The translations under genes and the position numbers were made by a program. Shown here in pieces: positions 22,569-32,673 of a stretch of DNA of 43,871 nt. The notes below the pieces were generated by a model. That model was not told where the DNA came from. It saw nothing but the letters and a program-made list of their open reading frames with translations, and did no database searches. The stretch covers positions 1 to 43,871 of the forward strand of contig CABUWK010000015.1 in the NCBI GenBank assembly GCA_902495325.1. The letters run 5' to 3'. Position 1 is the first letter of the stretch, and every line of letters starts with the position of its first letter. Origin of the DNA: an uncultured Acidiphilium sp. (lineage in GTDB: Bacteria; Bacillota; Clostridia; Christensenellales; Borkfalkiaceae).

Positions 22569-24748
22569 TCTTCTGTCTCCGTCCTATCGATCGCTTTTAT
22601 AACTTCTCCGAGGTCCTCTTCGGAAAATCTATTGTTGCTCATGGAAACCATCTGCCTCAGCTCTAAGCTTTCCGCCACGCGCGAAAAGAACAAATCGCCC
22701 TCTATATGCCCGTTAACGATCGAAAACGGATAGTTCTCGTCGTCGCCGACAATACAGCCGACAATTGCCTTTTTCAGATATTTTTCCGCTATCTTCGCCC
22801 CGTGCGGCGTACCGATCAGCTCGCCGACCGTCAGATGGCGATCGGCTTTCATCGCCGGCGCAAGGCTGATTTCCGCCGAAAAAATTTCCTTCGTCGCATC
22901 CTTATTCAGGCTCAGTCTTACCCTGCCGCGGCGAAGGACGAATTTTCCCTCTTTCGGCGAATAGCTTTTCAGCTCGCCGAGCGGAACGAAAAGCCCGACC
23001 CTCTTTTCTTCCCCTCGTTTTAAAAAAATCTTATCGAAGGCGACGAGTTTCAGCGAAGGATCCCCGTTCCGCCCGTCCCCGTTCAGATAGACCTGCAAAA
23101 CCTCTTTTCCGTCGTATAAACCGCTGTTCTTCACGGTCACGCTCAGCATAACGCCATCGTCCTTCTCCGTAAGTTCCGTTTTATCCGCCGTAAAACCGGA
23201 ACAGGTAAACTTCGTATAAGAAAGCCCGAAACCGAACGGATACTCCGGCGCAACTCCCTTTCTCCCATAATACCGATAGCCGACAGAAGTTCCCTCACGA
23301 TAGAAGATCTCCTCGTCTCTTTCCTCGCCGGCAGCATAGCAATCGGACAGTTTTTTTACGAACGTTTCTGCAAGCCTGCCGCACGGGTTCGTTTCTCCCG
23401 ATAAAAGCATAGCCAGCGCTCTGCCTTCCGCCTGACCGGCATAATAGGTTTCCACGATCGCCGCGGAATTGCGTTTCACCTCTCCGAGCGACAGCACAGC
23501 CCCGTTCGCAAGAACGGCGATCACATTCTTATTGTACCGGTAAGCCTTTTTTAAAACCCCGCAGTCGACCGATATATTCTCCCGATCGAACCCTTCGCTG
23601 CTCTCGCCTTCTTTCAGAAAAACGATAACGACGTCGAAAGAGGAAAGTTCCTTTCCCGGTCGTTCGATATAACGGGCATCCGGAAAAACTTCCGTAAGCT
23701 CTTCCGCAACGGATCTGCTTCCGCTTCCCCCGACAAACGCGCAACCGCCCCCGCAGAAAACGGCTTCCGACGCCGCATCGCCGAGGATCGCCGCTTTTAC
23801 CGATTTTTTCAAGGGCAGGATCCCGTCGTTCTTTAACAGAACCATGCTCTCCGCCGCTATCCGTGCCAGATCTTCCGGAAATCGTCCGTCGTCGGATGAA
23901 AGCGGGATCTTTTTCCCTTCGGAACAAAAGCCGATCAGTCCGAGAACCCTGTCCGCGCTTTCGTTCAATCTCTCCGGAGACAATTCTCCCGAGCGTATCG
24001 CTTTTTTTACATCCTCGTGCGTCTTTCCGTCCGATCCCGGCATTTCGAGATCTCCGTACGCACGGTAAAACAAAGCTCTCCCGTCCGTTCCGCCCCAGTC
24101 CGACAACACGACGCCGCGAAAGCCGAGATCCTTTCTCAGAATTCTTCCGAGCATTTCGTTATTTGCGGCAAATTCCCCGTTTACGAGGTTATAGGCGGAC
24201 ATAACGCATTCGGGATCCGCTTTTTTCACCACGGTCTCAAACGGTTTTACATAAACTTCCCGCAGGGTTTTTTCGTCGACGTTAACGTTACAGGAAAACC
24301 TTCCGTTTTCCCGGTCGTTGCAGACGTAATGTTTTACGCATGCCGCCACGCCGCGGCTCTGCACCCCTTTTACAAACTCCGCCGCGAGCTCTCCCGTAAG
24401 AAAAGGATCTTCCGAAAAATATTCGAAATTCCTTCCGCCGGTCGGCGTTCTTTTCAGGTTTACCCCGGGGGCAAGCAACACGTCTGCCCCGTGTTTCCGG
24501 GCTTCTTCTCCGAGCATTTCGCCCATCCGGTATACAAGCGATCTGTCCCACCCGCATGCAACGAGGCACAGATTCGGAAAAGATACCGCTTCCGTTCCGT
24601 CGCGCACGCCGTGCGGTCCGTCGCGAAGGGTCAGCGGTTTTATTCCGAGCCTTTTTATCTCCGCGGTATGCCAGACCTCATTTCCGGACAAAAGGGAGAT
24701 CTTCTCGTCTTCCGTCAGATCTTCCGCCTTTATTTTCTTCTTATTCAT
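22565..24748 (-). CDS. GH3 beta-glucosidase-type glycosidase
   Basis: A 727-residue enzyme without signal peptide. The N-terminal barrel has LLAPGVNLKRTPTGGRNFEY, FSEDPFLTG, CVKHYVCND and VVLSDWGG, whose D217 is the expected nucleophile. The second domain begins near LLKNDGILPLKK and contains the typical VVIVFLKEGESSEGFDRE loop. The fibronectin-like C-terminal domain starts after YPFGFGLSYTKF and reads VTVKNSGLYDGKEVLQVYL, as in bacterial beta-glucosidases and beta-xylosidases. The order matches cytoplasmic GH3 enzymes acting on short beta-linked oligosaccharides. It overlaps GH2 by four bases and the ADP-ribosylglycohydrolase-like gene by eight, implying coordinated production. The exact sugar cannot be decided by sequence alone. 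Confidence 0.9.
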   Translation of the reverse strand: MNKKKIKAEDLTEDEKISLLSGNEVWHTAEIKRLGIKPLTLRDGPHGVRDGTEAVSFPNLCLVACGWDRSLVYRMGEMLGEEARKHGADVLLAPGVNLKRTPTGGRNFEYFSEDPFLTGELAAEFVKGVQSRGVAACVKHYVCNDRENGRFSCNVNVDEKTLREVYVKPFETVVKKADPECVMSAYNLVNGEFAANNEMLGRILRKDLGFRGVVLSDWGGTDGRALFYRAYGDLEMPGSDGKTHEDVKKAIRSGELSPERLNESADRVLGLIGFCSEGKKIPLSSDDGRFPEDLARIAAESMVLLKNDGILPLKKSVKAAILGDAASEAVFCGGGCAFVGGSGSRSVAEELTEVFPDARYIERPGKELSSFDVVIVFLKEGESSEGFDRENISVDCGVLKKAYRYNKNVIAVLANGAVLSLGEVKRNSAAIVETYYAGQAEGRALAMLLSGETNPCGRLAETFVKKLSDCYAAGEERDEEIFYREGTSVGYRYYGRKGVAPEYPFGFGLSYTKFTCSGFTADKTELTEKDDGVMLSVTVKNSGLYDGKEVLQVYLNGDGRNGDPSLKLVAFDKIFLKRGEEKRVGLFVPLGELKSYSPKEGKFVLRRGRVRLSLNKDATKEIFSAEISLAPAMKADRHLTVGELIGTPHGAKIAEKYLKKAIVGCIVGDDENYPFSIVNGHIEGDLFFSRVAESLELRQMVSMSNNRFSEEDLGEVIKAIDRTETEE

Positions 24749-26327
24749 TCGTAACGTCTCTCATATCCGCACAGATCAGTTTTGCCGCGATCGTGCCGAC
24801 GGAATGTCTGCCGCCGATTCCGATCGTAACGTAAACGTCTTCCGTTCCGCCGTGCATTTCGTTCAGACAGACGGAAAACCGCTGCTTCCCTTCATAACGG
24901 TAAGTATTCTGCAAAGGAATCGTAAATTCGTTTCCTCCGGGAACCGTCAGTCCGCCGCTCGTAAACACTTTCACGTCCGCCCACAACGGCGAACGGGCAA
25001 GCCCGTTATTCAGAAGGATCAATTCGAAAGAAAACGTTTTCCCCGCCCCGATATAGGGGGCTTTTTCATATGCGAGAACGGCTTTGAAAACGGAAAATTC
25101 GGAAAACGTGCACCATTCGGGAAGCCTCAGCAATTCGTTGACGTCGAATTTCCTTTCCCCGCGATTCCGCCATAAGTTCCTTTTGAAAACCTCGTACGGT
25201 TTACGGACAAGCTCTTCTTCCGGTAAAGCCGAAACGGAAAACCCCTTTTCGCCTGCCTTCACGAGAGGTTCGCAAAGATAATCCGGTCTCAAAAACGCGG
25301 GGATCGTTTCCAGGATCTTATCCGTAAACTCTCCTGTCGTTTTCGGAAGAAAAAATCCCCATTCGGACAAATCGATGCAACAGGTATTGATCACGCCGTC
25401 TAAAACGCCCGCCCATTTTTCGGGAAGCCCGTTATCCCCGAGAACGATCCCGAGCAACGCGCCCGCGAAACCGGCGGAACAATCGGTGTCTTCCCCGCAG
25501 TTGACCGCCGTACAGATCGTTTTTCCGAAGTCTCCTTCGCCGTAATACAGCCCGATCGCCGCAATGCCGACGTTATTCGGCGCATCGCAGCCTGCTTTTG
25601 TATTTTTCTCTTCGATCGTCATTTCGGAAAGCGGCTTGCACTGAAGCCCGAACGAACCGGGGACCTCTTTAAAAAGTTTTTCCCGCGCTTCCCGCCACGA
25701 AAGACCGCTCCTGTAACAGTTTCCGGCAAGCCTGACGGCTTTCGCCACAAGGCAATTTTCAGGAATATAACTCAACCCGATCTCCAGGATCCGACCGATA
25801 TCGCTTACGACGAAAGCCGCGCTCTCCGCCGCCGCGCAGAACACTTCGCCGTAGATCCCCTCGCCGTAATGATCGACGCAGGAATCGTAAAAAGCGTAAA
25901 CGGAGGCGATCTCCGGATGCCCGGGCGCAAGACACGCCCAGATCTCGCTCCGGATAAAACTTCCGCAGCTCTCCCCGTAGGCGTTTTCCAGCCTGCCCGA
26001 AATACCTGCCGGAAACCCGCGGGAAAGATTGGCTTTCGCCGTTCCGTATTCCGACCATCGGGGGTAAATATAGGTAAGCCAGTACTCCGCAAGGACATTC
26101 CGGTCGATCTCCGCCCCGAATTTCATAGCGGCGTTCAGCCACACGATCTGAAGATCCAGATCGTCGTTCGGCGGAGGATTTTTTTCGATGTTTTTCTGCA
26201 CGTAAAAGGTCACGTCGTTCGTCTGTCTTAAACATTCGAACGGCGCGCCGAGCGTTCCGCCGATGTTTTTTCCGTTGAAACAGCCTTTTATCCTGTCTTT
26301 CAGTTCGCTAAATGTAAGTTCCTTCAT
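24741..26327 (-). CDS. ADP-ribosylglycohydrolase-fold protein with a C-terminal beta domain
   Basis: A 528-residue cytosolic protein. The N-terminal ~340 residues have the ADP-ribosylglycohydrolase (ARH/DraG) layout: IKGCFNGKNIGGTLGAPFE (13-31), the metal-site stretch NDDLD (54-58) and the second metal-site stretch GEDTDCSAGFAGALLG (278-293). The pattern retains the acids needed for two Mg2+ ions. The remaining ~180 residues form a beta-rich domain (about 400-520). Proteins with this combination occur in sugar-utilisation loci, where a classical ADP-ribose substrate is doubtful. The gene lies between DUF4838 and GH3 genes, overlapping the first by four and the second by eight bases. A role in removing a substituent or base from an imported glycoside is speculation; the fold assignment is firm. 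Confidence 0.85.
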   Translation of the reverse strand: MKELTFSELKDRIKGCFNGKNIGGTLGAPFECLRQTNDVTFYVQKNIEKNPPPNDDLDLQIVWLNAAMKFGAEIDRNVLAEYWLTYIYPRWSEYGTAKANLSRGFPAGISGRLENAYGESCGSFIRSEIWACLAPGHPEIASVYAFYDSCVDHYGEGIYGEVFCAAAESAAFVVSDIGRILEIGLSYIPENCLVAKAVRLAGNCYRSGLSWREAREKLFKEVPGSFGLQCKPLSEMTIEEKNTKAGCDAPNNVGIAAIGLYYGEGDFGKTICTAVNCGEDTDCSAGFAGALLGIVLGDNGLPEKWAGVLDGVINTCCIDLSEWGFFLPKTTGEFTDKILETIPAFLRPDYLCEPLVKAGEKGFSVSALPEEELVRKPYEVFKRNLWRNRGERKFDVNELLRLPEWCTFSEFSVFKAVLAYEKAPYIGAGKTFSFELILLNNGLARSPLWADVKVFTSGGLTVPGGNEFTIPLQNTYRYEGKQRFSVCLNEMHGGTEDVYVTIGIGGRHSVGTIAAKLICADMRDVTNE

Positions 26328-28309
26328 ACGATCCCGTTATTCGCTTTGAATTGATTTAATAAAGAACCTTCGCTGTATCTCGTGAAGCCGAGGGAAGAAA
26401 GTTCGCTCAGCACCTCGTCCACACACGTTCTGTATCCGGACTGGTCGTCGAAATAATAGCTGTTATAGTTATACATGATCATGAATCTCGTCGGCGCGCG
26501 AACGATTTTAAGCCGCCTTATAAGCTCCGCCTTTTCGCTTTCCGCCTTCCCGGAGACAAGAACTTTATCGATCGCTTCCGTGATAAGAGCTTCCTGCGAA
26601 CGAAGGAAGGAGATATCGTAAAATTTCGCGTTCGAGCGGTCGGTTCCGAGTTTCAGCGTGTAATCGGGAAACCGGTCGAAAAGCGCGCGGTAATAAAGAT
26701 CGTAACCCGTTTTATACTCTTTCACGTAAGGCATCGCTTCGCCGTAATAATACGTAAGAAACTCGTCCGTCAGCTCATCGATGCTTCTCGAGCTGTCCCA
26801 CATCAGTTTCGAAGCGACGTAGGCTTCGAGATTCGCCTGCCAGCCGACTTTCTCGTTCTGCGCCGACTGCATGAGCAGATATTCCACCCCGACGTTTTTA
26901 TACAATCTCAGATTTTCCTTCCACGTCTGCATGGTCGGATAGTAATTGAAATAATTGTAATAATCGATATGGTAATCCCACGCCATGAAATGATCCGCAA
27001 CCGCGCTCCACGATTTGTAAAGAGTTCTGTATTTCGCGATCTGCAAAGGATCTTCCAGCGCGTAATAGTTATTGCAGAAATAAGTTGCCATGCGGATGTA
27101 CACGTTGTCCTCCGCCTTTACGGTATCGTCTATCGGGCGGTAATCGCCGTTTTCGCCGATCAGAACGGGAGCCTCTTCGGAATACTGATAAGCAAACGTG
27201 ACCACCTTTATTTTTCTGCCGCCGAGTTCTTCGTCCGCCCATTTTTGTATTTCGCGTGCGAGAATGTTAACGAATCTTACGTTGATCCCTCCGCGCGTGT
27301 ACTTTTCCGCCATGGCGAGACATTTCGCGCACGTGCAGCATTTCTGCGTATCCTGCTGGCTGAACATGAAATATTCCGTATCTCCGGAAGAATCGAGAAC
27401 AAACTTTTTCAGCGAATCGAGCGCGATTTTTATCGGGCTGAGTTCAACGCTTTCGTCGATCTCCCCTTCGTCCGTAATGCCGTACGTCTGGCAGATCTCC
27501 ACGGGCGTTCCGTTTACCATTGAGAAAAATTCCGGATGTTTCGCGGCATATTCCGCGGGAACGTAGGCAAGCGAGTTGTGATTTGCCGCAACGTCCTTCG
27601 TTTTGTGCCAGCCGATATTGCCGCCGAACTTTTCGGGAACGGTATGGTATTCGTTCACGAATCTTAATTTGGACAAAAATTCTTTATCGTTGTTGTACCC
27701 GCCGATCATGAAATTGCGGTAACGGAAATCGGGCGATTCCTCGATATCCGGGCATTCGATCTCACAGCGGGAGAGTTCCGGGATATACTCGTAATCGTAA
27801 GCAAGAAACTTTACGCCGAGATATCTTTCGATGAACTCGTACGCGCCGTAAAGGGTCCCTCGTTTCGTCGCGCCGTTGATAAAAATGCCGTTCCCTGCGG
27901 TTTTGATCATAAAACCGTCGCCGTTCATGCCGTCGTAATCGGCGGTCAATCCCGATTTTTCAAGCGCGTCCGTCTGCCCCACGGAGATAATTTTCGCCGA
28001 TTTGTCGTAAGAAACGAAACGGTTCTGTTTTACGGGGATCTTCACGCCGGAAGTTTTCTTTACGTATTCCGCAATATTTTCCGCCGCGTTTTTTTCGGCT
28101 TCGTCCGCCTCGTCGGGATAGACGATCGTGTATTCGCTGCCGTTGTTTTCAAAAAGTGTCATTTTTTCGCTCCGTTCGTCGTTCCCGCACGAAGAAGCAG
28201 ATCCCTCTCCCGCGGAGTCGTTTTTCCCTTTGCACCCTGCCGGAAAGAAAGTTACGGCGGCGAGCACGCAGGCCAACAACCCGATCAGAATTTTATTTCT
28301 TTTCATCAT
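26324..28309 (-). CDS. DUF4838 surface lipoprotein
   Basis: A 661-residue lipoprotein with lipobox FPAGC (C26). Residues ~60-180 resemble the N-terminal domain of alpha-glucuronidases and GH20 enzymes (TLYGAYEFIERYLGVKFLA). The following DUF4838 region (~190-460) carries the family's FSQQD segment and the cysteine cluster CCTCAKC (324-330). An alpha-helical tail (about 490-650) follows. DUF4838 proteins are widespread in gut polysaccharide loci and are thought to be glycosidase-like, but the reaction is not established. The gene starts ATGATG with GAGG and AAGG just ahead, three bases after the stop of the 1151-residue surface protein. It probably handles glycan on the cell surface before import. 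Confidence 0.85.
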   Translation of the reverse strand: MMKRNKILIGLLACVLAAVTFFPAGCKGKNDSAGEGSASSCGNDERSEKMTLFENNGSEYTIVYPDEADEAEKNAAENIAEYVKKTSGVKIPVKQNRFVSYDKSAKIISVGQTDALEKSGLTADYDGMNGDGFMIKTAGNGIFINGATKRGTLYGAYEFIERYLGVKFLAYDYEYIPELSRCEIECPDIEESPDFRYRNFMIGGYNNDKEFLSKLRFVNEYHTVPEKFGGNIGWHKTKDVAANHNSLAYVPAEYAAKHPEFFSMVNGTPVEICQTYGITDEGEIDESVELSPIKIALDSLKKFVLDSSGDTEYFMFSQQDTQKCCTCAKCLAMAEKYTRGGINVRFVNILAREIQKWADEELGGRKIKVVTFAYQYSEEAPVLIGENGDYRPIDDTVKAEDNVYIRMATYFCNNYYALEDPLQIAKYRTLYKSWSAVADHFMAWDYHIDYYNYFNYYPTMQTWKENLRLYKNVGVEYLLMQSAQNEKVGWQANLEAYVASKLMWDSSRSIDELTDEFLTYYYGEAMPYVKEYKTGYDLYYRALFDRFPDYTLKLGTDRSNAKFYDISFLRSQEALITEAIDKVLVSGKAESEKAELIRRLKIVRAPTRFMIMYNYNSYYFDDQSGYRTCVDEVLSELSSLGFTRYSEGSLLNQFKANNGIV

Positions 28310-28312
28310 GCC

Positions 28313-31300
28313 TTACCTCACGGTGAATTTGCGGATCTTATAGGCGACGTTCATCGATCCGTCGAATGCGTAAACGATGAATTCGTATTCGCCCGCTTCG
28401 CTTAAAACAATGCTTTCGCCCGCGGTAACGCCGATCGTTTTTCCGTCGGCGTTTTTCAGATACAGATAGACCGTCAGAGGATCGGAATCGTCGCCGACGG
28501 CGGACTTGTCGTCCGTAACGACGACTTCCGGCACGACGAAGGTTTCCCCTTTCCGGTATTCTCCTTTCACGTCCGTATTTCCGATCGCCGGCGGGGTTTT
28601 ATCCGCAACGTAAAGGCGAAAAACTTTCTTGCCTTCGTTATACGCGCCGTCTTCCGTTTCGAAGATCAGCTGATAATAGCCGTACTCTTCAAGGCGTATT
28701 TCCCATCCCTTTTCCGGAATAACTCCGCTTGCAAGCGTTTTCCCGCCGGGCGATTTTACGGTAAGTTTCACTTCCGTTTTTCCGGAAAGCACGTCTCCGG
28801 AGCAGACCTCCGGCATTGCAAAGATCTCTCCTTTTTCATATTCCTCTTTCAGTTCCGCCGCAAAGCCGACGACCGCGGGCGTATCGTCTCCCGCTTTCGT
28901 ATACGCGTTGAAACTCTGGTTTGCAATATAGTTCAGAACGACGGAACTTTTCTGTTTCACGCCGCTTGCCTGCAGGGAAACATATACGTTTCCGCCCGAA
29001 AACCCCGTGAATTTTCTTCCCGAATCGAACGAAGCGATCTCCGCGATCTCGTTTCCGCCGATCCTGATTTTCCCGCCCCACGAAAAGGCGATCGCCGCGG
29101 AATCGTATTTTCTGCCGTTATACGCGCTTAAAGAATTGTACGTTCCGCTTTCGAGAGACAGGGCGTACGTCTTTCCGTTCAGGCTCAGGCTTCCCTTTCC
29201 CGCTTTCACCGAAGAAAACGTCAGCGTGACCTTCTCTTCCCCCTTTTTTGCCGATGCGATCGTAACCGACACGGAAGAATATTTCATCGCGTCTTCCAGA
29301 AAAGTCAGTTTGACCGAAAGGTCGTAAAAAGGCACGGCATAAGGGGTCCGGACGGAAAAATCGCCTGCGGAAGTAAACGTGAGCCCCGTTTCGAAAAATT
29401 CCGCGGAAACGTTCTCCCGGTCGTACACGAGAGCGTCCGAAATATCGGTCCTCGTTTCCGGAATCACCGCGATCTCGAACGTTTCGGAAATGCTTCCGTC
29501 TTTGCTTCTCGCCTCGGCTTGCAGTTTTTTCACGCCGCGGGGCACGGTATATTCTCCCGAGATCTTCTCCCCGTCGATATACAATTCGGCGATTTCTTCG
29601 AAACCTTCTTTCCCGTATTCCGAATAGTCGAGCAGCACCGGCACGGGGAAAAATACCCTTTCCCCTTCCCCGCACGCCGCAGGCATGCCGTCCGTCACGA
29701 GGAATTTTTTATTCATATCCACCTTCACGGTGTAAGACGTCGCCTTGCAGAACCCGAGTTCGTCGGTCACAAACACGGAAACGACCAGATCGCCCGAACC
29801 GTCGAGCGTGATCCTTTCGCCGGGTAACGCCGCCCGCCAGATCCCGTTATAATAAATCTGATACCGCACGGAAAGACTTCCCGTTCCGCCCGAAACGGAT
29901 GCCTCGGGAAGAACGAAATCGTCCCGCACGGAAAGAGATTTTATTCCGTTGGTCCCGATCCCGATATCGACAGGCGAGGAAAGAACGACAAATTCGTAAT
30001 ACTTCGTCGCCTCCTGTCCGAAATTATCTCTGCCGGTGAAAGCAGCTCTGTATTTCCCGCTTTTCAGCGGTCTGAACACATCACCGGAGAGCGTTCCGTC
30101 ACTTTCGGTTACCGCTCTGTAAACGCCGCCGTCGAAGATCTCCAGGCTTCTCTCCGCCTTGATCTCGCCATATAAAACGTCTTTTCCCACCGCGACGGGA
30201 AGAATATAATCGTATCCGACGACGCCCGTTCCCACGCCGTCCGTCTTTTCGTAACGGATCGCGCCCGCATTGCGGAAATCGTCTGCCGTAAGCGATCCGA
30301 ACGTTTCGCCGCCGATCTCGGATACGACGACCCCGCCGCCGTCCGAAACGACGAATTCCACGCTGAGATAGGCTTCCGTTCCGGAAAACCCGCGGAACGG
30401 TTTCCAGTTTTGCAGTTCGTCTTTGTTATCCGCGTCGAGCACCTTATAATCGGGCGTGTTTTTGTTGATCGCCGAATATACGGTAAGCTCGTCGTAATCG
30501 TAACGGAAATTGAAGGGCACGCAGTTTTTGTTGGAAACGTTGGTAAAATTATGACAGACGACCGCGCCGTAGGTGTTCCTCACCACTCCTTTGTCCTGAG
30601 ACTCGTTGGAGATCGCGACCGATACGTCGTCATACTCCACGAGCATATAACTCAGGTGATCGTTCCACGGGTTGAGCCACCAGTAAACGGAAAGCGTATT
30701 CGTTCCGTCGCAAACGTCCGTCAGCGTGATCCTGACTTCCGAGATCGCGTCTGCCTTTTTCCCGTACGGCTGAAACTCGATGATCTTCTTTTTCTCGTCG
30801 GAAAGCTTTTTCAGATCGATCGTTTTCGCATAAGCTGTTTTCGTTCCCGAGTTTCCCTTCAGAAGCACGCCCGTCTTTTCCGTATTCGCGCCCGAAGGAT
30901 AGTTCACGTTTTCCTTAACGCTGACGTCCGATCCGACAAAAAGGCTCGAAACTTCGTAGGAAACGCCGATCGTAACACTTCTCTCCACCGTCTTTCCGTC
31001 GATCGCGGCGGAAAAAATAAGCGTATTTTCGCCGTCGATCCTCGGCGTAAACGTGTCGTCTCCGATCTTCGTTTTTCCGATTTTATCCGAAAGCACGACG
31101 TCGCATTCGTACATCCCGCCGTCGTAATACCCGTAGGTCTCCTCTAAGGAAATCGACTTCCCGAATGCGATTTCCGACGGGAATTTCTGCAGAACGATCA
31201 CGGGGTCGTTTCCGACCGATATCATGGCGGCATAAGTCGTTTCCAGACCGAACACGTCGGTAAACACATAAGTCGCCGTCCATTCGCCCGCGATTCCGAA

Positions 31301-31768
31301 CGTGAACTTTTTATCCTCTCCCGAGATCTCGTAACTTTCCTCTCCGAGGGTCATCCGCACGACGTATCCGGTATAATCCGCGATCGCGCTTTTCCCGACG
31401 GCTTCCGGAAGATACAGCGTTTCTCCCGCATTCATCGAAGAAGGCAGTTCTCCGCTTAAAACGATCGACACCTCGGGCGCGGACTTATATACTTTCAGCA
31501 GAGAAAGTCCGTTTTTACGGCGGATGACGTATTCCCCTTCGTAAGTTGCCTTAAATCCGCCGCCCGCAAAAGAAATGCTGTCCCCGGAAGGGTCGACCAC
31601 TTCGGTCACGTTTTCCGCATCCGGCAGGATAAATCTGTGCCCGCGCAGGGCATAATACACGTTGTCGTAAGCGGTTTCCGCATGCGCCGAAAGGGGCGCA
31701 AAAAACAGGAAGCCTGCCGATAAGGCGATCAACGCGAAAATCGGCAAAAGAAATTTTCTGAGTTTCAC
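28313..31768 (-). CDS. Large secreted protein with bacterial Ig-like and laminin-G-like modules
   Basis: An 1151-residue exported protein. A classical signal peptide ends at AHA-ET (about residue 31), with no lipobox. No LPXTG or S-layer motif is seen at the C-terminus (...AYKIRKFTVR). The body is a series of beta-sandwich units, including several Ig-like domains with phrases such as GEWTATYVFTDVFGLETTYA, GKYRAAFTGRDNFGQEATKY, GYYQLIFETEDGAYNEGKKV and GEYEFIVYAFDGSMNVAYK. At least two laminin-G-like regions are suggested (about 300-510 and 790-950). The start is GTG with AGGAGG nine bases ahead and overlaps the permease stop. How the protein stays on the cell is unclear. A glycan-holding scaffold is likely from context, but no enzyme motif is seen. 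Confidence 0.75.
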   Translation of the reverse strand: MKLRKFLLPIFALIALSAGFLFFAPLSAHAETAYDNVYYALRGHRFILPDAENVTEVVDPSGDSISFAGGGFKATYEGEYVIRRKNGLSLLKVYKSAPEVSIVLSGELPSSMNAGETLYLPEAVGKSAIADYTGYVVRMTLGEESYEISGEDKKFTFGIAGEWTATYVFTDVFGLETTYAAMISVGNDPVIVLQKFPSEIAFGKSISLEETYGYYDGGMYECDVVLSDKIGKTKIGDDTFTPRIDGENTLIFSAAIDGKTVERSVTIGVSYEVSSLFVGSDVSVKENVNYPSGANTEKTGVLLKGNSGTKTAYAKTIDLKKLSDEKKKIIEFQPYGKKADAISEVRITLTDVCDGTNTLSVYWWLNPWNDHLSYMLVEYDDVSVAISNESQDKGVVRNTYGAVVCHNFTNVSNKNCVPFNFRYDYDELTVYSAINKNTPDYKVLDADNKDELQNWKPFRGFSGTEAYLSVEFVVSDGGGVVVSEIGGETFGSLTADDFRNAGAIRYEKTDGVGTGVVGYDYILPVAVGKDVLYGEIKAERSLEIFDGGVYRAVTESDGTLSGDVFRPLKSGKYRAAFTGRDNFGQEATKYYEFVVLSSPVDIGIGTNGIKSLSVRDDFVLPEASVSGGTGSLSVRYQIYYNGIWRAALPGERITLDGSGDLVVSVFVTDELGFCKATSYTVKVDMNKKFLVTDGMPAACGEGERVFFPVPVLLDYSEYGKEGFEEIAELYIDGEKISGEYTVPRGVKKLQAEARSKDGSISETFEIAVIPETRTDISDALVYDRENVSAEFFETGLTFTSAGDFSVRTPYAVPFYDLSVKLTFLEDAMKYSSVSVTIASAKKGEEKVTLTFSSVKAGKGSLSLNGKTYALSLESGTYNSLSAYNGRKYDSAAIAFSWGGKIRIGGNEIAEIASFDSGRKFTGFSGGNVYVSLQASGVKQKSSVVLNYIANQSFNAYTKAGDDTPAVVGFAAELKEEYEKGEIFAMPEVCSGDVLSGKTEVKLTVKSPGGKTLASGVIPEKGWEIRLEEYGYYQLIFETEDGAYNEGKKVFRLYVADKTPPAIGNTDVKGEYRKGETFVVPEVVVTDDKSAVGDDSDPLTVYLYLKNADGKTIGVTAGESIVLSEAGEYEFIVYAFDGSMNVAYKIRKFTVR

Positions 31769-32670
31769 TCTTTTAAACCTCCTACCGTAAACTTGGCGAG
31801 TATGAGTTTCTGCGCCGCAAGATACAGGATGATGTTCGGGATCGCCACAAGGGTGAACCCCGCCATGATCTCGGGCACCGTCGCCCCGTATTTATCGGCG
31901 TTCGCCTGAAAGGTAAGCATGCCGTAAGCAAGGGTCGGATAGCTCGGCAACCAGATGATGAACGTACCGTAATCGTTCCACGCGCCCAGAAACTGCAACA
32001 CGAAGAGGACGGCACAGGTCGGAAGCACGAGAGGGATCATGATCGCATACATGACCATATGATCGGATGCGCCGTCGATAAACGCCGCTTCGGCGTACGT
32101 CCAGGAAACGTGCTTGAACGCCGCGTACATCAGCATGAAATGCACCCCGGAAAACACCGTGGAAGGGGTCGTCAGGATCGTGAGCAACATGTTGTCGTAA
32201 ACGCCGAGCGCCTTTTTGACCGTCATCGCCGAGGGAAAATTTCCCACAATGGGCGTTATCATGACAAAAATGCCGAGCGCGTAAAGAAACTCTCTGCCGC
32301 GGAAACGGTATTTCGCCATCACATATGCCACGATCGTCGTGAAAAACACGTTGATAAACGAGGTGGAAAAAGCCCAGATCACCGAAAACCCGAACATCTG
32401 CGGGAAACGGTATTCCGCGGGATACCCGTTTTTGATGACGGGCATCACGAAGATTTCAAGCATGTTTTTAAAATTCGAAAAACCGGTTTCGGCAATCGCT
32501 TGCGGGAAATCGAACGCGTTGATCGTAAATTCGAATTCCGATTTGAACGTCGTGTAGATCATCCACAGCAGCGGAAACAGCATGCTGACGCAATACAGGA
32601 TCATAAGCGTCCAGAGCACGGCTTTGAAAATCGCCTGCCCGACGCTTTGTTTCGGTTTTAAAGTCCGCAT
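31765..32670 (-). CDS. Sugar ABC transporter permease (MalG type)
   Basis: A 301-residue permease with six predicted membrane helices. The ATPase-coupling loop reads AEAAFIDGASDHMVMYAIMIP, the MalG-type form. The N-terminal part begins KAVLWTLMILYCVSMLFPLLW with a short cytosolic tail before it. It follows the MalF-type gene after three bases, with GGAGG at good spacing, and overlaps the GTG of the large Ig-like gene by four bases (GTGA). It forms the second half of the importer paired with the binding lipoprotein at 33.7-35.4 kb. The partner ATPase is not in the window. Confidence 0.92.
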   Translation of the reverse strand: MRTLKPKQSVGQAIFKAVLWTLMILYCVSMLFPLLWMIYTTFKSEFEFTINAFDFPQAIAETGFSNFKNMLEIFVMPVIKNGYPAEYRFPQMFGFSVIWAFSTSFINVFFTTIVAYVMAKYRFRGREFLYALGIFVMITPIVGNFPSAMTVKKALGVYDNMLLTILTTPSTVFSGVHFMLMYAAFKHVSWTYAEAAFIDGASDHMVMYAIMIPLVLPTCAVLFVLQFLGAWNDYGTFIIWLPSYPTLAYGMLTFQANADKYGATVPEIMAGFTLVAIPNIILYLAAQKLILAKFTVGGLKE

Positions 32671-32673
32671 CGC

